Shown piece after piece: positions 16,486 to 24,986 of a stretch of DNA of 64,000 nucleotides. Source of the DNA: JALEFZ01 sp038527485. Its GTDB lineage: Bacteria > Bacteroidota > Bacteroidia > J057. The notes under the pieces were generated by a model that was not told the DNA's origin, searched no databases, and was given only the letters and a program-made list of their open reading frames with translations. The position numbers and the translations under genes were made by a program. The stretch is from contig JBCBFT010000017.1 in NCBI GenBank assembly GCA_038527485.1, positions 24,645 through 88,644 on the forward strand, in the 5' to 3' direction. Every line of letters begins with the position of its first letter. Within the stretch, counting starts at the first letter, position 1.

Positions 16486-17585
16486 GAAGGAAAATCTATT
16501 TTTTATCTACGAGTATACTCGTCGTATCCATCATGCTGATGGGATTGTGGAGTTGCAATCGTAATACAGATCCCCCAACTGTCGAAAGCTTCGAGCGGGA
16601 AGCGATGCTGCAAAATATCGCAGATAATGTGATCCTCCCTACTCACCGTGACTTCGCGCAGGAAGCAGCAAGTTTGAATACCCGAGTCAGTACTTTCGCC
16701 CAAGATCCTACACAAGCCAACCTAGAAGCTGCCCAGCAGCAGTGGATGGCCACAAAGCGTGCCTGGAAGCGATGTGAATTATTCAATGTAGGTGAAGCTA
16801 AACAGGGATTCTTACACAATCCGATCGATAAATGGCCAACCAATACAGGCTTCTTAGAGGAAAATCTAGCAGACAACGATGCACTAGATCAAGACTTTGT
16901 CGAAGGCACTGGCTCCACTTCCAAAGGGCTGCCCGCATTGGAGTACTTCCTTTTTGCTGAAAATGGATTGACAGATTTTACAACAGATAGCCTTGCTGCC
17001 AAAAGGCAAGCCTATATACAGGGTTTAGCTGCAAACTTGAACACCCGCGCGCAAGTACTTGTCACTACTTGGGAAGATGGAAAAGACGCTTTTGTAGCCA
17101 ATATTGAAAATTTCTCTAGAGGGTCTATCAATGAACTTGTCAATACACAGGTGGGCGTCTTAGAGAAAGTAATCGGAGACAAACTCGGCAAACCCTTAGG
17201 GAAAAGTAACGGAGGAACGCCCGAACCCGATCGTGTGGAGGCCCCTTACAGCCAGGTTTCACTCTCGCTTATTCAGGAGAATTTACAAGGACTTAAGGCT
17301 GCCTTCACTGGAACTCAAACAGCCCCTGGCTTCGATGATCTGCTTGATCATGTAGAGGCTCAGTCAGGAGAAGAATTGCTTTCGGAAGTGATTTTGGCTC
17401 AGTTGGATCTGTGCATAGATGAAGCAAATGCGCTCAATGATCCGCTTGCTACGCGGGTGACAGACCAAGCCTCAGATGTGGACGCACTTTCAGAGTCGAT
17501 TCGTACCCTTTTGGGCTTCATTAAAGTAGATATGGCCAATAATCTGGGGATTCTGATTACGTTCAATGATACAGATGGGGATTGA
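16482..17585 (+). CDS. Imelysin-like lipoprotein with altered GxHxxE motif
   Basis: This 367-residue protein has a lipoprotein signal (GLWSC, Cys25) and the two-helical-bundle imelysin layout. In place of the GxHxxE motif it reads GLPALEYFLF near residue 147, so the conserved metal-associated His is Pro while the Glu remains. This is the pattern seen in the imelysin-like (IPPA-type) branch that accompanies a canonical imelysin. It overlaps the DUF1111 gene by 4 bases and the HTTM gene by 20 bases, so all three are co-transcribed. A partner or scaffold role with the canonical protein at 13799 is likely, but not shown. Confidence 0.85.
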   Translation: MRRKIYFLSTSILVVSIMLMGLWSCNRNTDPPTVESFEREAMLQNIADNVILPTHRDFAQEAASLNTRVSTFAQDPTQANLEAAQQQWMATKRAWKRCELFNVGEAKQGFLHNPIDKWPTNTGFLEENLADNDALDQDFVEGTGSTSKGLPALEYFLFAENGLTDFTTDSLAAKRQAYIQGLAANLNTRAQVLVTTWEDGKDAFVANIENFSRGSINELVNTQVGVLEKVIGDKLGKPLGKSNGGTPEPDRVEAPYSQVSLSLIQENLQGLKAAFTGTQTAPGFDDLLDHVEAQSGEELLSEVILAQLDLCIDEANALNDPLATRVTDQASDVDALSESIRTLLGFIKVDMANNLGILITFNDTDGD

Positions 17586-18849
17586 TCGGCTGCCAACATA
17601 TTTAGGCATGCCTCGAAGTCCTTATCCACTCGCTATATTCAGGATCGCATTTGGACTGCTCATGTTCGGCTCCCAAATCCGCTTCCTCGCCAAAGGCTGG
17701 GTAGCGGATTTGTACATAGATCCTCCTTTTCATTTTCCATATAGCGGGTTTGAGTGGGTACAGGTATTGCCAGTGTCATGGATGTACGCCTTGGTCATAT
17801 GCTGCGCGCTGTGTGCTTTACTCATCGCTTTGGGACTCATTTATCGACTGGCTACGATCAGCTTTTTCCTTAGTTTTACGTATCTCGAGCTCATCGACAA
17901 AACGTGGTATCTCAATCACTACTATTTCATTTCTCTCGTTGGGTTTCTCATGATTTTCATTCCTGCCCATCGTGCATGGTCCTTGGATAACCTAATCAGG
18001 GGGAGGAAAATACCGCTTGCTATTCCTCAATGGAGCTTATGGATTCTTCAATTTCAATTGGGGATTGTATATATCTTTGCGGGAATTGCCAAGCTCAAAT
18101 ACGATTGGCTGATCAAGGGCGAACCCATGAAAACATGGCTCTCAGCACGTACAGATTTTCCTTTGATAGGGACTTATTTTGATTCGGATTGGATGGCCTA
18201 TCTTTTTAGTTGGGGCGGAACCCTCTACGATCTTTTCATCGTCTTCTTTCTCCTCAATCGCCGTACAAGACCCTGGGCCTACGTGGCTGTTTGGGGATTC
18301 CATGTGATGACTTGGTTGCTATTTCCCATTGGGATGTTTCCCTGGATTATGATTGCTGCTACTTTGATCTTTTTTGATGAAAATGACTGGCAGAAGATTT
18401 TTCCACGTATCGGGGACCACTTTGAAACGAAGCCTCAACCCGCATCGATTTTACGTCTAGCCATCATAAGCCTAGCAATATATATGCTAATCCAGGTGAG
18501 TCTTCCGCTTCGCCATTTTATACTTCCAGGAGATGTTTTGTGGAATGAAAAGGGACTGCGATTTGCTTGGCACGTGATGGTGATGGAGAAAAATGGCATG
18601 GTCACGTATTATCTGCATGATCCAGAAAGTGGGAAAAAATGGACCGAAACACCCAATCGCTACCTCATTCCCGCTCAAACAAGGCAGATGGCTTTTCAAC
18701 CAGATATGATTCAGCAGTTTGGGGAGTTTTTGGAAAAGGAATGGGAGAAGAAAGGCTATCCCGACATTCAGATAGAGATTGAAAATAGAGTCTGTGTAAA
18801 TAAGGAATGTAAGACTATAAGGTGGAATTTAGCGGATTCATTTCCTTGA
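17566..18849 (+). CDS. HTTM-domain integral membrane protein (vitamin K-dependent carboxylase-like fold)
   Basis: The 427-residue protein has about eight hydrophobic segments in residues 20-320, with the HTTM-type start RSPYPLAIFRIAFGLLMF and conserved polar sites such as YLNHYYF and GIAKLKYDWL. A soluble tail of about 100 residues follows. It belongs to the family named after the membrane part of gamma-glutamyl carboxylase; bacterial members have no settled reaction. It overlaps the imelysin-like gene by 20 bases (ATG 17566; ATG 17575 is an alternative), so it belongs to the same iron-linked operon. Possible roles are membrane redox coupling or modification of its lipoprotein partners, both inferred. 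Confidence 0.85.
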   Translation: MIQMGIDRLPTYLGMPRSPYPLAIFRIAFGLLMFGSQIRFLAKGWVADLYIDPPFHFPYSGFEWVQVLPVSWMYALVICCALCALLIALGLIYRLATISFFLSFTYLELIDKTWYLNHYYFISLVGFLMIFIPAHRAWSLDNLIRGRKIPLAIPQWSLWILQFQLGIVYIFAGIAKLKYDWLIKGEPMKTWLSARTDFPLIGTYFDSDWMAYLFSWGGTLYDLFIVFFLLNRRTRPWAYVAVWGFHVMTWLLFPIGMFPWIMIAATLIFFDENDWQKIFPRIGDHFETKPQPASILRLAIISLAIYMLIQVSLPLRHFILPGDVLWNEKGLRFAWHVMVMEKNGMVTYYLHDPESGKKWTETPNRYLIPAQTRQMAFQPDMIQQFGEFLEKEWEKKGYPDIQIEIENRVCVNKECKTIRWNLADSFP

Positions 18850-18927
18850 GTCCCATGAGATAAGTGATACGCTCACAGGTATAGGGCTTCACGATTTTTC
18901 GTTATATTTAACTTCACATCACTTAAT

Positions 18928-19503
18928 ATGGCAGAAAAGTCCTTATCTCAATCTACCTACGAAGCCTATCTTGTATTAGAAGCAGAGTCTAATACCAAGT
19001 ATGAGTATCATAATGGCTTTATTGTTGCCATGGCAGGAGGGACACCTGCTCATAGTCAGATCGGTGCCAATGTGAACTGGGCTGTGACGAATGCATTGAT
19101 GGAGAATGCACAGCCATGTAGGGTGTATAACAGTGACCTCAAAGTCAGGATTGAATCCATTAATCGGACGTATTATCCAGATGCATCTGTAGGATGTGAC
19201 GAACCTACATTTAGTGAGAAAGATCCCCAAGCCTTAACCAATCCTACCATTATTTTTGAAGTACTGTCCAAGAGTAACGAAGGCTTTGATAGAGGGACCA
19301 AATTTCATCATTACAGACAGCTAACCTCTTTAAAGGAGTATGTATTACTGAGCCAGACCGAGCCTACGGTAGATGTATACTTTCGTAAAGATCTCAATTT
19401 GTGGGAGACGACTACCTACCAAGGAATGCAAGACCATGTACACTTGAAGTCCCTAGATTGTACGATTCCCGTGCAAGCGCTGTATCGTATGGTTTCATTG
19501 TAG
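18928..19503 (+). CDS. Uma2 family (DUF820) endonuclease-like protein
   Basis: The 191-residue cytoplasmic protein has the Uma2/DUF820 PD-(D/E)XK nuclease-like fold: TKYEYHNGFIVAMAGG near residue 25, then YYPDASVGC supplying the acidic residue and NPTIIFEVLSKS supplying the E-x-L strand, with the usual K replaced or shifted. The start ATG follows an AT-rich stretch. It stands alone between the HTTM gene and a gene-poor spacer. Uma2 proteins are abundant in cyanobacteria and Bacteroidota, often single or mobile-element linked; no target is known. Confidence 0.88.
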   Translation: MAEKSLSQSTYEAYLVLEAESNTKYEYHNGFIVAMAGGTPAHSQIGANVNWAVTNALMENAQPCRVYNSDLKVRIESINRTYYPDASVGCDEPTFSEKDPQALTNPTIIFEVLSKSNEGFDRGTKFHHYRQLTSLKEYVLLSQTEPTVDVYFRKDLNLWETTTYQGMQDHVHLKSLDCTIPVQALYRMVSL

Positions 19504-19999
19504 GCACTTGCTGCGGCAAGTCGCTACGAATCCTACCATTCTTCCAAATTTACAATTCTGTTAATGATAACTGACTGAAATGGAGCAAGAAAAATGAGAT
19601 GAGACGTGCTTCATATGATATTTTTTATTATTTTAAAAAAACACCTTAAAGATACGTCTACATACCCTGTCTCATCTACTCGCAAGACGACAGGCTGAGA
19701 TCCTCTGTGCAACGACAGAATGGAAATGGGAGTTTATGGCTATAAGTGGAGGATAGTAGAGGGTTCTTTAGGATGTAGATCAAAGGACTACAATTCTTTT
19801 CTACATACTTACATAACGGACAATAGGAATCATATGAGGTGAATGGCAAAACATGTTTTGAGAGAGGCAGCAGATACATCTTATAAAGGATCGAAGATCT
19901 CGATGAGGTTGAGGTCTTTTCGTCTCGCGTCTCTATTCTCCCAATCTGTTGAACATCTTCCCTCTAGCTTCTCCTTGTCTACCTAAAGTTCATAAGCTT
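19504..19999. other. Gene-poor spacer of 496 bases between the Uma2 and EF-G-like genes
   Basis: No reading frame with coding character was found. Small structures: a perfect ACTTGC/GCAAGT hairpin at 19506-19521 just after the Uma2 stop, and AGATGAGAC at 19597-19605 matching GTCTCATCT at 19669-19677 around an AT-rich core. Arms of 9 bases this far apart are expected by chance in a window of this size, so an RNA gene is not claimed. The promoter of the EF-G-like gene is probably within the last 150 bases but no clear TAnnTTTG was found. Confidence 0.4.
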
Positions 20000-22126
20000 A
20001 TGAAGTATTATCCCACCAACCACATCAAAAACGTTGCCCTGATCGGCGGGTCTAAGTCTGGAAAGACTAGCCTCGCCGAGTGCATGATGTTCGAGGGAGG
20101 GGTCCTCTCCCGTATGGGTAGCGTCGAGCAAGGCAATACAGTCTCTGACTATCACGAGATTGAGCTGGATCGCGGCACCTCCGTCTTTTCCTCCATTCTG
20201 CATACCGAATGGCGCGGCAATAAGATCAACCTGATCGATACGCCTGGATTAGACGATTTTATCGGTGAAGTAGTGAGCACCCTCCGTATTTGTGATACCG
20301 CACTGGTCGTCCTAAACGCAGCCCGAGGCGTAGAAGTAGGCACCGAAATCCACTGGCGCTATCTCCGCCGCTATAACAAGCCCTCTATTTTTGTCGTCAA
20401 TCAGGTAGATCATCCGAAATCCAACTTCGAGTCGACGGTCGAGCAAGCCAAAAGTACCTTTGGCGATGGCGTCGTCGTGATGCAGTATCCTTACAACGAA
20501 GGCGAAAACTTCAACTGTATCATCGATCTGCTTAAGATGACGATGTATAAATTCCCCGAAGCAGGTGGGAAACCCGAAAAACTTCCGATCCCTGATGAAG
20601 AGAGAGAAAGAGCAAATGAACTACATAACATCCTCGTAGAAGCTGCAGCTGAGCACGACGATGATTTGATGGAATTGTATTTTGAGAAAGGCGAATTGGA
20701 TGAAGACGAATTGCGTAAAGGTCTACGTCTGGGTATGTTGGCGCGTACGCTCTTCCCGGTATTCTGCCTCTCCGCCGCACAAAACATGGGCAGTGGTCGC
20801 TTGATGGGCTTCCTCGGAAATGTGGCCCCCTCAGCAGGTGACACAGGACCCGAACGCACACAAGATGGGGACGAACTCCTCGTGACAGACAATAATACGA
20901 CCCTTTTGGTCTTCAAAGCCTCCCATGAGAAGCACACAGGAGCTATGAGCTATTTCAAAGTATGCTCAGGAGAGGTCCACGCAGGAATGGAACTTTACAA
21001 TCCGAACGCACATTCAAAATTTAAACTCTCCCAATTGTATACTGTTGATGGCAAGCGCCGACATCAGGTAGACAAGCTGGCCGCGGGTGACATCGGTGCG
21101 ACGATGAAACTCAAGGACACCCATGTGAATCATACGCTCCGCAATGTGGATGACAATGTGATGTTGGAACCCATCGTGTTTCCAGAGCCCAAAATTCGTA
21201 CAGCGATAGAGGTTGCTCGTCAGGGAGACGATGAAAAGCTCGCGCAAGCACTCCACAAAATGGCTGCCTCAGATCCGACATTGGTACATGAGTACGCCAA
21301 GGAGATCAAGCAGAGCTTGCTGCAAGGGCAAGGGGAACTCCACCTACAGACCACTAAGTGGAACTTGAAGAATGTCTACGGTGTCGAAATTGACTTCATC
21401 GAACCCAAGATCTCCTATCGTGAGACGATCACTAAGCAAGCAAATGGCTATTATAAGCACAAGAAGCAATCAGGTGGGGCAGGGCAGTATGCCGAAGTGA
21501 AACTGATCGCCAGATCCTATACAGGAGATGACAATCCCCATCCGCAAGACATCAAAGTTCGTGGAACTGATGTGCATGAACTGCCGTGGGGAGGGAAATT
21601 GTTCTTCCACAATTGTATTGTTGGGGGTGTCATCGACTCGCGCTTCATGCCAGCTATTCTCAAAGGTATCATGGAACTGATGGAGGAAGGACCGATCACG
21701 CAGTCTCCTGCACGCGACATCGAGGTGTACATCATTGATGGAAGGATGCATGCGGTGGACTCTAATGAAATCTCTTTCAAGATTGCTGGAGGACATGCTT
21801 TCAAGGAAGCCTTCATGAATGCAGGACCCAAAGTGATGGAGCCTATCTATCGCGTAGAGATTTTGGTTCCTGACGACTTCATGGGAGATGTCATGACAGA
21901 TCTTCAAGGACGAAGAGGCATTGTAGAAGGATTCACGAGCGAAGGAGCCTATCAGAAGATCACGGCACGTATACCGCTCGCAGAGATGAATCGATACAAT
22001 ACCAGTTTGAGTTCTCTCAGCCAAGGGCGCGCGACCTTCACGCGTCGCTTCTTGGAATATGCACCGACACCTGGCGAGGTACAAGCTAAGCTGATTGCCA
22101 GTGCCAGCGGAGAAATGGTCTCATGA
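20000..22126 (+). CDS. EF-G-like translational GTPase (paralogue, altered G3 motif)
   Basis: The 708-residue protein follows the EF-G domain order: GTPase (1-270), beta barrel II, III, IV and V. It starts at ATG 20000 (MKYYPTNHIKNVALIGG). G1 is GGSKSGKTS (16-24) rather than GHVDAGKTT, and G3 is DTPGLDDF (80-87), so the catalytic His of translational GTPases is Leu. G4 is NQVD rather than NKxD. Domain IV and V are intact (GGAGQYAEVK, GRRGIVEGF). It therefore differs from the housekeeping EF-G and belongs with the EF-G-like/EF-G2 group. It may act in recycling, stress or a regulatory step instead of normal translocation. It is a single gene followed by a strong terminator. Confidence 0.88.
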   Translation: MKYYPTNHIKNVALIGGSKSGKTSLAECMMFEGGVLSRMGSVEQGNTVSDYHEIELDRGTSVFSSILHTEWRGNKINLIDTPGLDDFIGEVVSTLRICDTALVVLNAARGVEVGTEIHWRYLRRYNKPSIFVVNQVDHPKSNFESTVEQAKSTFGDGVVVMQYPYNEGENFNCIIDLLKMTMYKFPEAGGKPEKLPIPDEERERANELHNILVEAAAEHDDDLMELYFEKGELDEDELRKGLRLGMLARTLFPVFCLSAAQNMGSGRLMGFLGNVAPSAGDTGPERTQDGDELLVTDNNTTLLVFKASHEKHTGAMSYFKVCSGEVHAGMELYNPNAHSKFKLSQLYTVDGKRRHQVDKLAAGDIGATMKLKDTHVNHTLRNVDDNVMLEPIVFPEPKIRTAIEVARQGDDEKLAQALHKMAASDPTLVHEYAKEIKQSLLQGQGELHLQTTKWNLKNVYGVEIDFIEPKISYRETITKQANGYYKHKKQSGGAGQYAEVKLIARSYTGDDNPHPQDIKVRGTDVHELPWGGKLFFHNCIVGGVIDSRFMPAILKGIMELMEEGPITQSPARDIEVYIIDGRMHAVDSNEISFKIAGGHAFKEAFMNAGPKVMEPIYRVEILVPDDFMGDVMTDLQGRRGIVEGFTSEGAYQKITARIPLAEMNRYNTSLSSLSQGRATFTRRFLEYAPTPGEVQAKLIASASGEMVS

Positions 22127-22197
22127 GATTATGAGAACTCAGAACCGAGAATAGAGACAATCATTCTTTCTTGAAGTGATCTCTTCAGTCTCAAAAA

Positions 22198-22235
22198 GAA
22201 CCCAGCCCCTCAATCAAAGGGCTGGGTTCCTCCTT
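22198..22235. terminator. Bidirectional terminator between convergent EF-G-like and NTF2-like genes
   Basis: Perfect 11-bp stem GAACCCAGCCC (22198-22208) / GGGCTGGGTTC (22219-22229) with a 10-base loop. A CTCCTTT tail follows on the plus strand, and a TTCTTTTTG-like tail on the minus strand. Confidence 0.82.
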
Positions 22236-22263
22236 TGGAGTGAAAATTAATTAACTATCTCGT

Positions 22264-22306
22264 CTCTCAGCGAAGCGGTCTCGCCTCTCATAGCGTAGCG
22301 GTCTCA
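22264..22306. repeat. Imperfect tandem repeat with AGCG(A/T)AGCGGTCTC core
   Basis: Two units, CTCTCAGCGAAGCGGTCTCG (22264-22283) and the related 22-base unit at 22285-22306 (CTCTCATAGCGTAGCG start), lie between the terminator and the NTF2-like stop. The 9-base core AGCGTAGCG also appears at 28501, in another convergent intergenic spot. It looks like a small dispersed repeat; no function is evident. Confidence 0.6.
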
Positions 22307-22322
22307 ATGTCTCACAATGCTA

Positions 22323-22679
22323 TTAAGCATTCTCATAATAAAAACGCTCCTCCACAATTTGATCTCCTTCCCAGCGCTGCACAGCTACTTGCTCCATTTT
22401 TACACGGTTTCCATCCTGAAATGTGATATCCATCATAGACTCTACAAAGCTTGTCTTCGCCTCTTCGTTTGAACCGATGGCTTTCACGTCCATTCCGTGA
22501 AACTCCTTGACACTCTGTAGGAACTTCTGCTCGTACTCGCGGCAAGCGACTTTTCCTTCACGAGAACCCATAGGCTCTACCATGACTACATTTTCAGAGT
22601 AGTACTTGTCGAAAGCCTCCATGAGTTGTCCCTGGCCAATCATGCTGTAAATGTCTGTTACTTTTTCCTGATAAGTCAT
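22323..22679 (-). CDS. SnoaL-like / NTF2-fold small protein
   Basis: The 118-residue protein has the cone-shaped NTF2-like pattern: N-terminal helices (VTDIYSMIGQGQLMEAFDKY), then YSENVVMVEPMG, then alternating strands ending QRWEGDQIVEERFYYE. Such proteins bind small ligands or act as isomerase-like enzymes; many are orphan. It is a single gene, convergent with the EF-G-like gene, with a bidirectional terminator between them. The ligand is unknown. Confidence 0.8.
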   Translation of the reverse strand: MTYQEKVTDIYSMIGQGQLMEAFDKYYSENVVMVEPMGSREGKVACREYEQKFLQSVKEFHGMDVKAIGSNEEAKTSFVESMMDITFQDGNRVKMEQVAVQRWEGDQIVEERFYYENA

Positions 22680-23057
22680 AGCTCTATTTTAATTGATGTT
22701 TAAACATTGAAACGACTTCAATAAGATATTGTTACAAAAGGAGAGAGATTTTTTCACAGAAATTGGAGTCCAAAAGATTTAGAAGAAGTGTGGGAGAATC
22801 AATGCGTAGTGACCGCTCGAAGTGTACAGGTACGCCTAGCATGCTTGCACCAAGATTGAAGAGGGGAGGAACTGAAAAAGTGAACTTTCATATAAATAAA
22901 ACACCTGTTAGGCTATCCTCCCTTTTGTACCATTTTTTTGACTAAAAATGCAAAGAATCGACCTGTTGAAGCCTAAGAGCCAAACTCTACACGAAGTTTA
23001 TTCGAATATTACAGTGTAAGAATAATCCATGTAGCAACCCGTTTCGTCCACCAGGTC
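22680..23057. other. 378-base divergent spacer without a gene
   Basis: It separates the NTF2-like gene from the T9SS cargo gene and should hold both promoters. No perfect -7/-33 pair was found. TTATTC and GAATAA at about 22998-23026 form a weak interrupted dyad before the cargo gene. No coding frame of note. Confidence 0.4.
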
Positions 23058-24146
23058 ATGAAAATATTTTATGCAGTTATCGTCTTCTTGCTCTCTACCG
23101 CTATCTCGCTAGCGCAAGACTCATATACCGAAGATTTTGAGATTGGGGATAGAGGAGAACTCATCCGTGAATGTTGGTCTTTTTCTTCCACTGCAATCAA
23201 AAGTAATGATGCAATCGAAGGATATTCGGTACGTTCTGGTCAATTGACAAACTCGACCAATCCACATAAAATAGGTACGCCTTGCACTTTCTTTGATGGG
23301 AACGGGAGTGTAGCATTTGATCACAAAATATCTACACTAGCTGGTAACAACTACAAGCGTCTAGATCTTGTCATCATTGGCAAGGAGGAATCGGCTACGA
23401 TCGATACTTTGATGACCTATTTTTATGAGTCGACGCTACATTCGAGAGATACGGTACCCATCAACAAGATCGGGAGTTATTCCGTTGAGTGGCGTTGGAT
23501 CGGCAAAGGAGGACAGGGAAGAGCCATCCTTGACAATGTGGTGGTGACAGGAAGCAACATCGCGGACTCAGACAATGGATGTGCTTGCAAAGAGACAACT
23601 TTTCCTGTAGAGTGGGCGGATGTAGCTTTAACGCAAGAAAAACCAGGCCTACTCCTTTCATGGAGCACAAGCCAAGAGGTCAATAACTGGATGTTTGAAG
23701 TGGAACGATCGCTTGGAGGCAAAGCTTTTGAGAGGGTAGAAATGGTCCAAGGAGCCGTCAACAGCCAGAGTCTACAGCGCTATTCTTTCACAGACCAAAA
23801 TGTGTTGTCCCAAGTAGGCCAAACAGTCGTCTACCGCATCAAGCAAATAGATCTTGATGGACAGTTTTCTTATAGTCCAGTTGTAGAGACGCAGGTAAGA
23901 GAAATTGACTTCGATTTAGAGATTTTTCCTAATCCCACAAGTGACTGGTTGAACCTCCGATGGGGCAACAAGCAAACGGTCCATAGCGTGGCCATAGTAG
24001 ATGCTACAGGCAAGCGTATATACACAAAGGAAGAGAACTTACAGTCTTTCTTGAAAGTGAATGTATCTCATTGGCAAAGCGGGGTGTATGTGGCTCTCCT
24101 TTACACATCTGCAGGAATAGAAAGTGAGAAGCTAGTGATCCAGTAA
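23058..24146 (+). CDS. Secreted protein with type IX secretion sorting domain
   Basis: This 362-residue protein has a signal peptide (residues 1-19, ISLAQ) and a C-terminal type A sorting domain (about 285-362: LEIFPNPTSDWLNL, GVYVALL). The N-terminal 150 residues are beta-rich, with DFEIGDRGELIRECW and a jelly-roll-like end ILDNVVVTG, typical of a carbohydrate- or surface-binding module. A CACK linker follows, then an immunoglobulin/fibronectin-like part (190-280) of the kind common before T9SS tails. No catalytic motif was seen. It is probably a cell-surface or released adhesin-like protein. It is a single gene with its own terminator. Confidence 0.8.
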   Translation: MKIFYAVIVFLLSTAISLAQDSYTEDFEIGDRGELIRECWSFSSTAIKSNDAIEGYSVRSGQLTNSTNPHKIGTPCTFFDGNGSVAFDHKISTLAGNNYKRLDLVIIGKEESATIDTLMTYFYESTLHSRDTVPINKIGSYSVEWRWIGKGGQGRAILDNVVVTGSNIADSDNGCACKETTFPVEWADVALTQEKPGLLLSWSTSQEVNNWMFEVERSLGGKAFERVEMVQGAVNSQSLQRYSFTDQNVLSQVGQTVVYRIKQIDLDGQFSYSPVVETQVREIDFDLEIFPNPTSDWLNLRWGNKQTVHSVAIVDATGKRIYTKEENLQSFLKVNVSHWQSGVYVALLYTSAGIESEKLVIQ

Positions 24147-24174
24147 GGCATAGCTTTTCGCTCATGATATGAAG

Positions 24175-24203
24175 CCAGCTCTTTCAAAAGGGCTGGTTTT
24201 TCC
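24175..24203 (+). terminator. Rho-independent terminator after the T9SS cargo gene
   Basis: CCAGCTC (24175-24181) pairs with GGGCTGG (24190-24196, one G-T wobble), loop TTTCAAAA, followed by TTTTTCC. Confidence 0.8.
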
Positions 24204-24235
24204 TTTTCCCTTCCCCCACATCCCTCTCACTTAGC

Positions 24236-24772
24236 TTAAGCATACACCAGTCGCTGATGAAGCAAATCAGCCGCAGCATGGTTCGTCAGAATGTACTGAT
24301 AGCGAAAGGAAATCGTTTCATATTGTCCCGTAGGCCAGCCAATGGAGACTTTGTTGCCATCTGGAAGATAAAAAATAATGCCCTCCAATTCGTTTTCAGG
24401 TGAATAGGTCCATTTGTGCACACAGTCAGTCACAGCAAAGCGAGAGGGGAAAGCATGACCAGGAAGTGTAAACTGAAATTGATTGCCTTCAAGTCCCATC
24501 TGTGCCTGATGTGCCTGAGGTATGCCTGCCAGCGACCAGAAGGTACTAAATGCCAGTCCTACACCAAATGTCAGCCAAGCCAATTCGAGGTCTTCAAATC
24601 CCGCGAAATGGTATAAGCAAAGTGCAGCCAGATAGGTAGGAACCAACAAACCCAAGAATAGGCGAATGCCTAATTGATACACATATTTTCCAGGGTTGGG
24701 AAGGAGCGAGAGTTGCAAGGTGGATGAAGCTGAATGATCCAAGGTTTTTATGTTTAGGTTAAAGTTATCCAT
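24236..24772 (-). CDS. Two-pass membrane protein of unknown function
   Basis: The 178-residue protein has a 35-residue polar start, two hydrophobic helices (about 34-56 and 64-84), and then a beta-rich cytoplasmic or periplasmic part of about 90 residues with FTLPGHAFPSRFAVTD and an IGWPTGQYETISFRYQ segment. This layout, two helices followed by a PH-like beta domain, resembles small YcxB-like or bacterial PH proteins, but no family could be assigned. It is a single gene, convergent with the T9SS cargo gene and divergent from the YeeE/YedE pair. Confidence 0.65.
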   Translation of the reverse strand: MDNFNLNIKTLDHSASSTLQLSLLPNPGKYVYQLGIRLFLGLLVPTYLAALCLYHFAGFEDLELAWLTFGVGLAFSTFWSLAGIPQAHQAQMGLEGNQFQFTLPGHAFPSRFAVTDCVHKWTYSPENELEGIIFYLPDGNKVSIGWPTGQYETISFRYQYILTNHAAADLLHQRLVYA

Positions 24773-24852
24773 TTATATTCAAGACAGGTGTGACGTATAT
24801 TTTCCCACCTTTACACATAAAAGCGAGAGATTTCTGTCTAATGGATGCGAAA

Positions 24853-24897
24853 TTGTAACCTATGTTACAAGGATTCACGTATGGGGAGATAATTTTG
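24853..24897 (+). promoter_or_regulatory. Probable activator-dependent promoter: CRP/FNR-type dyad plus TAnnTTTG element
   Basis: TTGTAAC, four bases, GTTACAA forms a perfect dyad at 24853-24870. A perfect -7 element TAATTTTG lies at 24890-24897. With the start point a few bases after it (about 24902), the dyad centre at 24861.5 falls at about -41, the class II activator position. No TTG -33 box is present. The target is the YeeE/YedE pair. Regulator identity (a CRP/FNR-family protein) is inferred from dyad geometry. Confidence 0.5.
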
Positions 24898-24986
24898 TCG
24901 GGCATCTTTTGATCCAGGGGCTTACACTTTGGATTGGGTGTTTGAGTGTTCCTTAATACAAATAATGTTAGTCAGAAAGATTGGTT

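Noticed and set aside
18928..19503. Uma2 gene as part of a defence island
   Set aside because: No restriction, toxin-antitoxin, CRISPR or other defence gene is adjacent.
19597..19677. Inverted repeat AGATGAGAC/GTCTCATCT as a possible small RNA
   Set aside because: Nine-base arms 63 bases apart are expected several times by chance in 64 kb; no promoter or T run.
20491..22084. Long minus-strand frames (148 and 204 codons) opposite the EF-G-like gene
   Set aside because: They are antisense to a gene with full EF-G motifs and show no family character; the open frames follow from its codon bias.
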